Made by a program: the position numbers and the translations under genes
Source of the DNA: Shewanella profunda
GTDB lineage: Bacteria; Pseudomonadota; Gammaproteobacteria; Enterobacterales; Shewanellaceae
NCBI RefSeq assembly: GCF_023283765.1
Contig: NZ_JAKILG010000014.1
Span: 30,077-94,076 of the forward strand
DNA length: 64,000 nucleotides
Direction: 5' to 3'
The notes under the pieces: generated by a model
Database searches by the model: none
Seen by the model: the letters and a program-made list of their open reading frames with translations, nothing else
Told to the model about the DNA's origin: nothing
Shown here: positions 56,950 through 64,000 of the stretch, piece after piece
Layout: every line of letters starts with the position of its first letter
Position numbering within the stretch: position 1 is the first letter of the stretch

Positions 56950-59900
56950 CTATGTGTTGACCCAGGTATCATCTTTTACTTTTCGAGTATTCATTAAAAG
57001 TAAATACATTGTGGGTACCCATACTAGTGATAGTAACGTTGTCAGTAGCGTGCCGCCTGCAATTGCAATCGCGAATGGAGGCCAAAACCCGCCACCTGCA
57101 ATGATTAAGGGGATAAATCCGCCAACCGTTGTAATCGTTGTTGAACCTATATGACGACCACAACTGCTAACAGTACTGATAATGATGTCTCTATCACCAC
57201 GCCTTGCCGCAGGCATATCTTCGAGCTCAGCCAAGATCACAATGGCAGCGTTGATAGCGAGTCCCATTAACCCCAATAAACCAATGATTACGGGAAAACC
57301 AAAGGGATAGCCAAAAATAAATACGACTAATAAGCCTAATCCAGCAGATTGTATTGCGCTTAACAGAATAATGGCGGTGAGCCTAAAGGAATTAAATGAC
57401 AGCACGAGAGTCGCTAACAGCAAGGTAACCACTAACATAACACTCGATAATAAATTACCTACTGCCTCATTGCGTTTTGCACTTTCACCTCCAATTTCAA
57501 TACGATAGCCAGGAGGTAAGGTTAATTGTGCCACTTTATCTTTGACATCATTGAGTACTTGAGCCGGTAAAACCCCGCTGACGATATAAGCCTCAATAGT
57601 ATTGACCCTTTGGCCATTACGCCTTGGAATGGCTCCGCGGCTCACTTGTATCTCACTATGGGAAAGGGCTGAGAGCGATACAGCTTCTCCGGAGGGTGAA
57701 ACTAATTGAATTTCCGATAGGCGGTTTTCCTGCTCACGACTCTCATCGCCCAAGCGAACTCTTACAGCTAAGGATTCTGTTTGCTCGAGTACGCTTCCAC
57801 CAATCACTCCTGTGGTCGACATTTGGATTTGTTTGGCAATGTCCGTTAGGCTCAAGCCACTCATTAAGCTGGCATCTTCATTCACTTGTAGCCACACCTT
57901 TGGTGCGCCAGCACTTAACGTTGCACGGGTATGAAGTACATCGGGTGTCGCCGCGAGAATAAGGCGAATTTCATCTCCAATGGATCGCAAAGTATCAAGA
58001 TTAGAGCCGAAGATCATCAGCTCCACTGGTGCATTAAAGGGAGGGCCTTGCTCTAATTTACGGACTAAGACCTGCACCTCTGGAAAAGTCGAGTCCAATT
58101 GTTGCTGTAGCTGTGGGATCAATACATTAGCACGCTTAAAATCGATGACTTTCACCATCGCCTGAGCGTAATTAGTCGCACCTTGCTGGCGCTGGGTTAA
58201 GTTATAGTAGAAGGAGGGACTATTACCCCCAACAACCCAATCCACTTGGGTGATACCATCGACGTTGCGCAATTTTTTATCCATTAATTGCACTTGATTG
58301 AGCGTATTTTCAAGACTGGCATGGGGGGCAAGATAAATCTCAATCTGGAACATATCTCTGTCCGATGGTGGGAAAAATTGCTCCGTCATTTTGCCTGAAG
58401 CATAGAAACCCAGTGCTGGGATTACGCCTATTGCAATGGCACTTATCATGGGTCTATTAAGTGCAAATCTTAGGCTAGCTTGGAAATAATGGCTTACAAA
58501 CGGCACACTGATCCCATGTTGGTACCATGCATCACGCTTGCCATCGATACTGAAACGTCCTGCCAGTCCAGCAATTAAGGTATGGGAAATTAAGTAAGAA
58601 CCCAGCAATGCAAATATCACTGACATGGCAATGCCGCTCACAAACTCTCCCGCGGCACCGGGCATTAAAACGATAGGGGCAAAGGCAAGAATGGTGGTAA
58701 TAGTCGAGCCTGCTAACGGGAGCCAAAGGTGGTGTAAGGTTTTACTGACGGCCGCTAATCGGCTCATTCCCTGTTGGCGACGCTGTGCTATGGCATCGAC
58801 AATCACAATAGCGTTATCCACCATGATCCCAAGGGCAACGACTAAGCCAGTCACCGACATTTGGTGTATAGGTAGGTTTATGTATTTCATGCAAGCTAAC
58901 GTAAACAACGCCGTCAAGGGTAAGGATATGGCCACAATAATGGCATTTCTTACGCCAAGGGTGAGTAGCAGTACTAATAAGATGATGATAAACCCTTGAA
59001 GTAGGTTTATGACTAAGTCACCAAGGCGTACGCTGGTGTAACTATTTTGCTCGAATAACCATTGTATTTTGATATTAGCGGGTACATCGCGATTGAGTTC
59101 GTCGACGACCTTATTTACTTGAGCCTGCCAAAGATCGACTCGGGTATTATTGAGCATCCGCACTGCAACAAATACCCCTTGCTCACCATCGACTAACGCT
59201 ATGCTATCTGCAGGGGTTTGAGCTTGGCGAGTCACTGTAGCAATATCCCCAAGGCGAATAATTTGCCCGTGAGTATCTACTTTTAGTGGTACTTGGCGAA
59301 TACGGGTTTGTGAGTCAAGTTCACCCGATACTTCCACTAAGGCGCGAAATGTTTTGTTATTAATTTCTCCAGCGGAGATTTTACTGTCGGCACTAGTCAA
59401 TATCTGGGCAATAGCAGAGGGCGTGAGCTGCAATTGGCTCATTTTGCTACCGTTGAGCTGAACTAAAATTTCTTCGGTAGGTGCGCCGTAGAGTTTGACA
59501 AAATCTGTGCCCGATAAAAGCCTTAATCGACTCTGCAGTTCTTTGGCGTAGCGGTTCAGAATATCCGCTCGAATAGGGGTATCAGCATTCCACACTAAAC
59601 TTAAAATAGCGGTATAAGCATAACCTATCTGATCATCTAAGGTGGGGGTTTGAATGCCATCGGGTAGATTGGCTTTCGCGTCTGCTAATAAATCACGCGC
59701 CCGTGACCATACGGGCGCCGTTTCCATCACTGTATCTTTCAGCTCTAATTGAATGACTGACACCCCAGGCCTTGAAGTCGATTGAATGAGCTTAATTTCC
59801 TCTAATCGTCTTAGCTGATTTTCTATCACTTCAGTGACTAAGGCCTCAACTCTTTCAGCTGAAGCGCCGGGATAGGAGGTGATCACGGAAGCAAAACGGT

Positions 59901-60021
59901 TGGTAATATGGGGATCTTCGGTACGGGGTAGACTCGATATCGCGCCTAAACCCGCAACTATGAGTAGGGCAATGACGAGACTGACTAAGCGACCGTTTTC
60001 GACAAAGGCTTTGATCATCAT
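56950..60021 (-). CDS. RND multidrug efflux pump, inner-membrane transporter
   Basis: A 1023-residue HAE-type RND transporter with two repeats of six helices plus large periplasmic loops. The proton-relay helix carries VALGIMVDNAIVIVDAI (the relay aspartate, with Asn in place of the second Asp), the periplasmic start is SLPRTEDPHITNRFASVITSYPGASAERVE, and the C-terminal repeat has GLLGLMGLAINAAIVI. Substrates are likely drugs or detergents. It overlaps the upstream adaptor gene by 4 nt (ATGA). No outer-membrane factor gene is present, so it likely uses a TolC encoded elsewhere. Confidence 0.94.
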   Translation of the reverse strand: MMIKAFVENGRLVSLVIALLIVAGLGAISSLPRTEDPHITNRFASVITSYPGASAERVEALVTEVIENQLRRLEEIKLIQSTSRPGVSVIQLELKDTVMETAPVWSRARDLLADAKANLPDGIQTPTLDDQIGYAYTAILSLVWNADTPIRADILNRYAKELQSRLRLLSGTDFVKLYGAPTEEILVQLNGSKMSQLQLTPSAIAQILTSADSKISAGEINNKTFRALVEVSGELDSQTRIRQVPLKVDTHGQIIRLGDIATVTRQAQTPADSIALVDGEQGVFVAVRMLNNTRVDLWQAQVNKVVDELNRDVPANIKIQWLFEQNSYTSVRLGDLVINLLQGFIIILLVLLLTLGVRNAIIVAISLPLTALFTLACMKYINLPIHQMSVTGLVVALGIMVDNAIVIVDAIAQRRQQGMSRLAAVSKTLHHLWLPLAGSTITTILAFAPIVLMPGAAGEFVSGIAMSVIFALLGSYLISHTLIAGLAGRFSIDGKRDAWYQHGISVPFVSHYFQASLRFALNRPMISAIAIGVIPALGFYASGKMTEQFFPPSDRDMFQIEIYLAPHASLENTLNQVQLMDKKLRNVDGITQVDWVVGGNSPSFYYNLTQRQQGATNYAQAMVKVIDFKRANVLIPQLQQQLDSTFPEVQVLVRKLEQGPPFNAPVELMIFGSNLDTLRSIGDEIRLILAATPDVLHTRATLSAGAPKVWLQVNEDASLMSGLSLTDIAKQIQMSTTGVIGGSVLEQTESLAVRVRLGDESREQENRLSEIQLVSPSGEAVSLSALSHSEIQVSRGAIPRRNGQRVNTIEAYIVSGVLPAQVLNDVKDKVAQLTLPPGYRIEIGGESAKRNEAVGNLLSSVMLVVTLLLATLVLSFNSFRLTAIILLSAIQSAGLGLLVVFIFGYPFGFPVIIGLLGLMGLAINAAIVILAELEDMPAARRGDRDIIISTVSSCGRHIGSTTITTVGGFIPLIIAGGGFWPPFAIAIAGGTLLTTLLSLVWVPTMYLLLMNTRKVKDDTWVNT

Positions 60022-61130
60022 TGCCTCGTTGCTGAAATGGTTACAGGGGATACGGTTTGACCAACAACTAATTTTTGTAGTCCTTGGCTAACATAGTGTT
60101 CATTTGCTTGTATCGCCCCTTGGATATAGGCCATATCTTGGGTCGTGTAGAGAATTTCCACATCGCGGCGTTCAATCTTTGCTTCGGCCTTGTTTGATGT
60201 GACTATGTAGATATTCCAAAGACCGCGAATACCATCGGTTAGCGCTGAAATCGGCACCCAATAACCCGCTTGAGTCACGTTTTGCTGTTGATGCAAATAC
60301 GCTATCTCACCATTAATAACTCTCGCTTCTTTTGGCAGGCTAATACGTAACTGTAAGGTGCGGCTGATCGGATTGACCTCTGCGCTAATACCTGCAATTT
60401 GAGCGGTAAAATGTTGATCGTGTACGCTAATATTAACCTGTTTTCCGTGACTAAATTGACCCGCAATATCGACTGGAATACCAATGTACGCCTCTGGGTT
60501 AATATGGCCCACTAAGGTAAATACTGGGCTTCCGGTGGATACTACCTCCCCTAGACTATGGAGACGTTGGCTTATCGAACCATCAAATGGGGCTAGTAAC
60601 AGTGATTTATCAAGTTTTAGTCGATTAGCGTGTTGAGAGGCAATCAGCCGCAGTTTTGCCGCTTCTAAACTAATTAGTTGACTGCGATTTTCATCGAGTA
60701 ATTGTTCTGACACATAACCCGACTTTTTAAGCTCAAGATTACGTTTTAAGGTGCTGCTTGCGAGATCGACATCGGCTTGAGTTTGCGCGAGGCTTGCTTG
60801 TATCTCTTGGCGTTCGGCCTCAAGCAGTCGCGTGTCAAGTCTGGCGAGCACTTGTCCCTGTACAACTTTTGCTCCGCTATCGACATAAAGTTCGCTCAAT
60901 TTCCCCGAAAGTTCAAACCCCACACCCGTGGTATTACCCGCACGTATCGTACCTGTGAACACTTGATCCTGTTGGTAACTGGATGTGAATACAAGCGGCG
61001 CTGTCACCACATGTTGTAATGAGGCGGAGTTTGCATGCTCAGTCACTTCTCTTTGGCAGGCACTTAATGCCACTAAGGCAAATGTGCTGATGGCAATAGC
61101 GCGCCAAAAACGTCGGGCAGCTCGATCCAT
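60018..61130 (-). CDS. RND efflux periplasmic adaptor (membrane-fusion lipoprotein)
   Basis: A 370-residue adaptor linking the RND pump to the outer-membrane channel. The lipobox is ALVALSAC (Cys25). The lipoyl-type region (TTGVGFELSGKLSELYVDSGAKVVQGQVLARLD) is followed by a helical hairpin (about 100-165) and the beta-barrel domain (FDGSISQRLHSLGEVVSTGSPVFTLV). AAGGA lies 5 nt before the ATG. First gene of the efflux operon, divergent from the TetR gene, with a doubled operator-like site between them. Confidence 0.94.
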   Translation of the reverse strand: MDRAARRFWRAIAISTFALVALSACQREVTEHANSASLQHVVTAPLVFTSSYQQDQVFTGTIRAGNTTGVGFELSGKLSELYVDSGAKVVQGQVLARLDTRLLEAERQEIQASLAQTQADVDLASSTLKRNLELKKSGYVSEQLLDENRSQLISLEAAKLRLIASQHANRLKLDKSLLLAPFDGSISQRLHSLGEVVSTGSPVFTLVGHINPEAYIGIPVDIAGQFSHGKQVNISVHDQHFTAQIAGISAEVNPISRTLQLRISLPKEARVINGEIAYLHQQQNVTQAGYWVPISALTDGIRGLWNIYIVTSNKAEAKIERRDVEILYTTQDMAYIQGAIQANEHYVSQGLQKLVVGQTVSPVTISATRQ

Positions 61131-61150
61131 TTCAGTCCTTCCGTTGTAGT

Positions 61151-61162
61151 GTTAACGTTAAC
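61151..61162. promoter_or_regulatory. 12-bp palindrome in the efflux/TetR region
   Basis: GTTAACGTTAAC is an exact palindrome between the adaptor start and the TetR operators. It may belong to promoter architecture; function unknown. Confidence 0.3.
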
Positions 61163-61169
61163 ATTGTGT

Positions 61170-61219
61170 AACTAGACTTGCTAGTCTAGTTGTGCGGAAC
61201 TGGACTGTCTAGTCTATTT
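61170..61219. promoter_or_regulatory. Two tandem TetR-type operators
   Basis: Copy 1: AACTAGAC (61170-61177) and GTCTAGTT (61184-61191), exact inverted repeats around 6 bp. Copy 2: AACTGGAC (61198-61205) and GTCTATTT (61212-61219), an imperfect version with the same spacing. The centres are 28 bp apart. The position between the efflux operon and the divergent TetR gene supports autoregulation and repression of the pump. Confidence 0.75.
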
Positions 61220-61268
61220 TGTGCTTAACTAATACATATTTATCGTGTCAATAAATGAGAGTGTTGAT

Positions 61269-61895
61269 ATGACTCAGTGTTCAGATATGCAATTACCTTT
61301 GAGCCGAAGTGAGCAAAAAAGGCAGCAAGTCCTTGTCGCAGCAATTGATTTATTTTGTCGCCAAGGTTTTCCCCATACCAGCATGGACGAAGTTGCTAAA
61401 CTTGCAGGAGTCTCAAAACAAACCGTGTATTCCCATTACGGCAGTAAAGATGAATTATTTGTTGCAGCAATAGAATCTAAATGTGTAGGCCATAATCTGC
61501 ATGATGATCTACTCAATGATCCGGCTCAACCAGAAGCTGCCCTGACTCAATTTGCACTGCAGTTTGGCGAGATGATAGTGAGCCCAGAGGCGATAACCGT
61601 GTTTAAAGCTTGTGTGGCTCAATCAGAGAGTCACCCTGAGGTATCGCGACTGTTTTTTGAAGCTGGGCCACAGCATATTGTGGGCATATTGGCGGATTAT
61701 TTACTGGCGGTCGAAGCGCTGGGGAGATATCAGTTTGGCAATGCCCATCAAAGTGCAGTGCGTCTGTGTTTGATGCTGTTTGGCGAGCTAAAACTTAGGC
61801 TAGAATTGGGGCTTGAGATTGAAGGATTACTGCTAGAGCGAGAGGGGTATATTCGTGGGTGTGCCGATATGTTTTTAAGGGCATATCGTGTCTAG
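61269..61895 (+). CDS. TetR family transcriptional regulator of the efflux operon
   Basis: A 208-residue repressor. The HTH region spans about 15-65: VLVAAIDLFCRQGFPHTSMDEVAKLAGVSKQTVYSHYGSKDELF, a typical TetR/AcrR signature. The C-terminal domain binds the inducer and is variable. The ATG at 61269 is preferred; a GTG at 61245 would add eight residues. It is divergent from the RND operon and two operator-like palindromes lie between, so it most likely represses the pump and itself. Confidence 0.93.
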   Translation: MTQCSDMQLPLSRSEQKRQQVLVAAIDLFCRQGFPHTSMDEVAKLAGVSKQTVYSHYGSKDELFVAAIESKCVGHNLHDDLLNDPAQPEAALTQFALQFGEMIVSPEAITVFKACVAQSESHPEVSRLFFEAGPQHIVGILADYLLAVEALGRYQFGNAHQSAVRLCLMLFGELKLRLELGLEIEGLLLEREGYIRGCADMFLRAYRV

Positions 61896-62015
61896 TGAAC
61901 CCCCTAAATAGAAATTGTATCCGTTTGTTATTTTATGCTAAAAGTCTGAATTTTTTATTGGATAAAGCGTATTATTCGCAAAATCAATCTACGATTTATC
62001 TCACAAGGAGTGACT

Positions 62016-62960
62016 GTGGCTAATCAAAGTATTCCACAAATAAGTGCAAGTATCGTGATGTTTAAGAGAAGTTTATTACTCCTTCCGCTGTTAACTAGTG
62101 TTGCTATTGGGGCTGAGAAGCCTGAGCAAGACCGTAAATCTTTTCGGTTAAGTATTGCGCAGGTAAGCACCCAAAGTGCAGAGGTGGCTAACGGTAATAC
62201 CGAATTACAACGGGACAGTTTATTACTTAATGCAGGGGTAAATATTCCCTTAAACAGGCAGTGGTCATTAGGGGTTAATCTAGGATACGACAGGCTAGAT
62301 TACGATTGGCGTCATATCAGTTTGACAGGGGCGAACAATGTTTCACCACTGTTTGGGGGTGATGGACAAATCTGGGATCATATCAATCGTTACCGTGCTG
62401 GAGTGTCCCTAAATTACCGTTTAGATAAGCATTGGGCATTCTTTTTAGCGCCACAACTCCAATATGCCTATGCAGATACCGCATCCTTTAGCCATGCTCA
62501 GAGCTATGGTGTAGTGGCTTCTGCAATGTATGCGTTTGAGTCTGGTAATATGATTGGTTTTGGGGTGGCGTATCTCAATGATATTGATGAAGTCCGCACC
62601 GTTCCGTACCTCGCAATGCGATGGCAGATAAATGAACATTGGGCACTTGCCAATCCCTTTAAAGCAGGTTTTAGTGGTCCCGCAGGATTAGAGCTAAGTT
62701 ATCAATTTAATTCCGATTGGAATATCGGATTTGGTAGCTCAAAGCGTACCGAAAGATTCTTAATCGAAGACGATGACATCGCTGTTGAAATTAACGAATG
62801 GGCGAGTTATATCCGTGGTGGTTGGCAAGCTACGCCCACAATATCCGTTAATCTTTATGCCGGTTACTATTTTAACGCAGAGTTAGAAGTGACGCATCAA
62901 GCGACGGTTGATATGGATAACCAAGGCGCAGCCGCCTTGGATATCGAATTTAAATTCTAA
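62016..62960 (+). CDS. Outer-membrane beta-barrel protein, DUF6268-like
   Basis: A 314-residue exported protein with a long n-region and a signal sequence (MFKRSLLLLPLLTSVAIGAE, residues 15-34). The mature part shows alternating amphipathic strands ending in aromatic residues (LLNAGVNIPLNRQWSLGVNLGYDRL, YRAGVSLNYRLDKHWAFFLAPQLQYAY) and finishes ALDIEFKF with a terminal Phe, as barrels assembled by the Bam complex do. I think it belongs to DUF6268, but not with certainty. The GTG at 62016 is chosen since AAGGAG lies 5 nt upstream. Function unknown. Confidence 0.75.
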   Translation: MANQSIPQISASIVMFKRSLLLLPLLTSVAIGAEKPEQDRKSFRLSIAQVSTQSAEVANGNTELQRDSLLLNAGVNIPLNRQWSLGVNLGYDRLDYDWRHISLTGANNVSPLFGGDGQIWDHINRYRAGVSLNYRLDKHWAFFLAPQLQYAYADTASFSHAQSYGVVASAMYAFESGNMIGFGVAYLNDIDEVRTVPYLAMRWQINEHWALANPFKAGFSGPAGLELSYQFNSDWNIGFGSSKRTERFLIEDDDIAVEINEWASYIRGGWQATPTISVNLYAGYYFNAELEVTHQATVDMDNQGAAALDIEFKF

Positions 62961-62978
62961 TTCAAATTTTTAACCTAG

Positions 62979-63539
62979 CTATTTACCCAGCATTGCCTCT
63001 TTAAGGCTTTTCTGGGCGGGCTTATCACCAAGCCAAATTTTTAGTAATGCCTGACGGAACATTTCACCTTTGATGGTGGCTTGTTCCTGATCATTCTTAT
63101 ACGCGGTCACGCCGTGTTCTTTGCTGGTCAGCAGCGTGAATTGATCACCTTCTTTTATTTCCTCGTTAAACAATGCCATAAAAGTATCGATCTGTGGCTG
63201 AATATCTGTGGTGTTATCCGCGGTAGCCTGTTCAAAACCTTCTGTAATAGCGTTACGCATTTTTTCTGAGGTGATCATACCTGAAGTAATGTTTAGACGA
63301 ATTGCAGCAATCGGCGCATCAATTACCGCGCTAGTTGTGGATAAAGGTGTTGGTACATAAAGGCTACCTACATATAAATCCATAAAAAACTTACTACGAA
63401 CACCAGCGCCATTGAGTACTAGGGAGTCATTTTCTAGCGTGACAGTGTCGGCAACTTGTACACCAGAGATATCTTTCGCCATTGAGATATTAGGTAAAAG
63501 TAGCATTGTTAGTAAGGTAAGGGTAGAGAGTAACTTCAT
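62979..63539 (-). CDS. Exported chalcone-isomerase-like protein
   Basis: A 186-residue periplasmic protein with a signal peptide (LLSTLTLLTMLLLPNISMA, then KDISGVQV). The mature part has the chalcone-isomerase fold pattern: LVLNGAGVRSKFFMDLYVGSLYVPTP, MRNAITEGFEQAT and FRQALLKIWLGDKPAQKSLKEAMLG. The bacterial proteins lack the plant flavonoid role; they probably bind fatty acids or similar ligands (inference). It is 18 bp from and convergent with the barrel gene, and follows the broken DUF2947 gene on the same strand. Confidence 0.9.
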   Translation of the reverse strand: MKLLSTLTLLTMLLLPNISMAKDISGVQVADTVTLENDSLVLNGAGVRSKFFMDLYVGSLYVPTPLSTTSAVIDAPIAAIRLNITSGMITSEKMRNAITEGFEQATADNTTDIQPQIDTFMALFNEEIKEGDQFTLLTSKEHGVTAYKNDQEQATIKGEMFRQALLKIWLGDKPAQKSLKEAMLGK

Positions 63540-63577
63540 AATACACCTATTATCATATTGTTTTAATTATGGTTATC

Positions 63578-63890
63578 TTAACCGCGAACGCCGAGCTTAT
63601 ATTGACCATTTTGCTCGAACATGATCGCTTGTTTTTGTTTTGGTGAGATAAGGATCGGGCCATCATCGAAAAATAAAAAACACTTCCAATTTCGCACAAA
63701 CACATCCCATCGAGTCTCGATGATCTGATACTTTTCATAGCAAAAAAACACCTGGGTCTCATCTGGCCATTGGATAAATTCGGCTAACATCTCAGGTAGA
63801 CGATTATCTTCGCTGTCCCAACCACCTTGCCAGTGATCGGTTTTCGTCCAAGCATTAGCTTTTGCTGCCCAATCACCCTTAGTGAATTGC
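63578..63890 (-). pseudogene. DUF2947 gene truncated by an insertion sequence
   Basis: The frame reads, from the junction, QFTKGDWAAKANAWTKTDHW, then GWDSEDNRLPEM and on to the natural stop at 63578. This is the C-terminal two-thirds of a DUF2947 protein, a family I recognise from Shewanella and relatives. The frame runs without interruption back to 63890, where it meets foreign sequence with an in-frame TGA. The N-terminal third is not in the window, so it lies beyond the insertion or is lost. The remaining internal ATG (63790) would give only 70 residues. Confidence 0.75.
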
Positions 63891-64000
63891 CCCCTGTGTC
63901 AGGATTGTTGTCACCCCTAAATAATCATTATGTTTAAAGACAGGGTGCGGCAAAAGAGAACGATATGGCTCGGTATTCACCAGAACGTAAAGAGGCGATC
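63891..64000 (+). mobile_element. Left end of an insertion sequence, extending past the window
   Basis: The element begins within CCCCTGTGTCAGG at 63891-63903; the exact tip cannot be fixed without the other end. It carries the start of a transposase gene at 63965 and interrupts the DUF2947 gene. The coding start and short leader resemble two-ORF IS3-type elements common in Shewanella, but the family cannot be confirmed from 110 bp. Confidence 0.65.
63965..64000 (+). CDS. Transposase N-terminus (partial)
   Basis: Twelve codons reading MARYSPERKEAI are visible before the window ends. This start is characteristic, in my recollection, of helix-turn-helix transposase subunits in Shewanella insertion sequences (MARYS-x-ERKEA). 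AAGAGAA precedes the ATG. Confidence 0.65.
   Translation, partial: MARYSPERKEAI

Overview
The window is a chromosomal segment of a gammaproteobacterium, almost certainly Shewanella. The gene orders (yggS-proC-yggT-yggU-DUF4426-rdgB-hemW, pilT-pilU, rlmN-pilW-rodZ-ispG-hisS-yfgM-bamB-der, xseA/guaB-guaA-tadA, mltF/purL, cydA-cydB-cydX) and protein sequences are typical of that genus. I recognised the families by reading; no database search was run. Base composition looks even and moderate, and most genes are housekeeping. I saw no tRNA, rRNA, CRISPR array or prophage.

Layout. 1-4080 (minus): an operon for PLP homeostasis, proline synthesis, small membrane proteins, nucleotide sanitation and HemW. 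4116-8011 (plus): twitching ATPases PilT and PilU, a periplasmic glutathione peroxidase and ferrochelatase. 8079-10022 (minus): RuvX, YqgE, a SUI1 protein and a small membrane protein under a strong Fur box. 10204-18284: accessory and envelope genes, including a DUF4136 lipoprotein, TRIC channel, periplasmic Tpx, MscS, an OmpA-like protein, LtaE, an HDOD-GAF protein and MtfA. 18388-21566: a solute-binding protein translationally coupled to a diguanylate cyclase. 21858-29784: three GNATs, pirin and DoxX opposite a LysR regulator, a 5'-nucleotidase and a CNNM/CBS protein.

29929-38926 (plus) is a dense core block: RlmN, PilW, a RodZ-type protein, IspG, HisS, YfgM, BamB, Der. XseA and GuaB diverge at 40.4 kb, followed by GuaA and TadA. 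MltF and PurL diverge at 46.2 kb. Between PurL and cytochrome bd (cydABX) lies a 1.2-kb gap. Part of it holds an apparent independent minus-strand transcription unit with promoter, two coupled micro-ORFs and terminator. The window ends with an MCP, an RND efflux operon divergent from its TetR regulator across a duplicated operator, an outer-membrane barrel, a chalcone-isomerase-like protein, and a DUF2947 gene broken by an insertion sequence that runs off the right edge.

The most notable unexplained items are the micro-ORF transcript at 50.57-50.87 kb, a 39-residue basic ORF at 44.3-44.4 kb next to an 18-bp perfect palindrome, a 25-bp palindrome upstream of tpx, the binding-protein/diguanylate-cyclase pair, and the Fur-box-linked membrane protein. 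Many starts were moved from the longest frame to a later codon because a Shine-Dalgarno sequence sits correctly before that codon; each case is explained in its entry.
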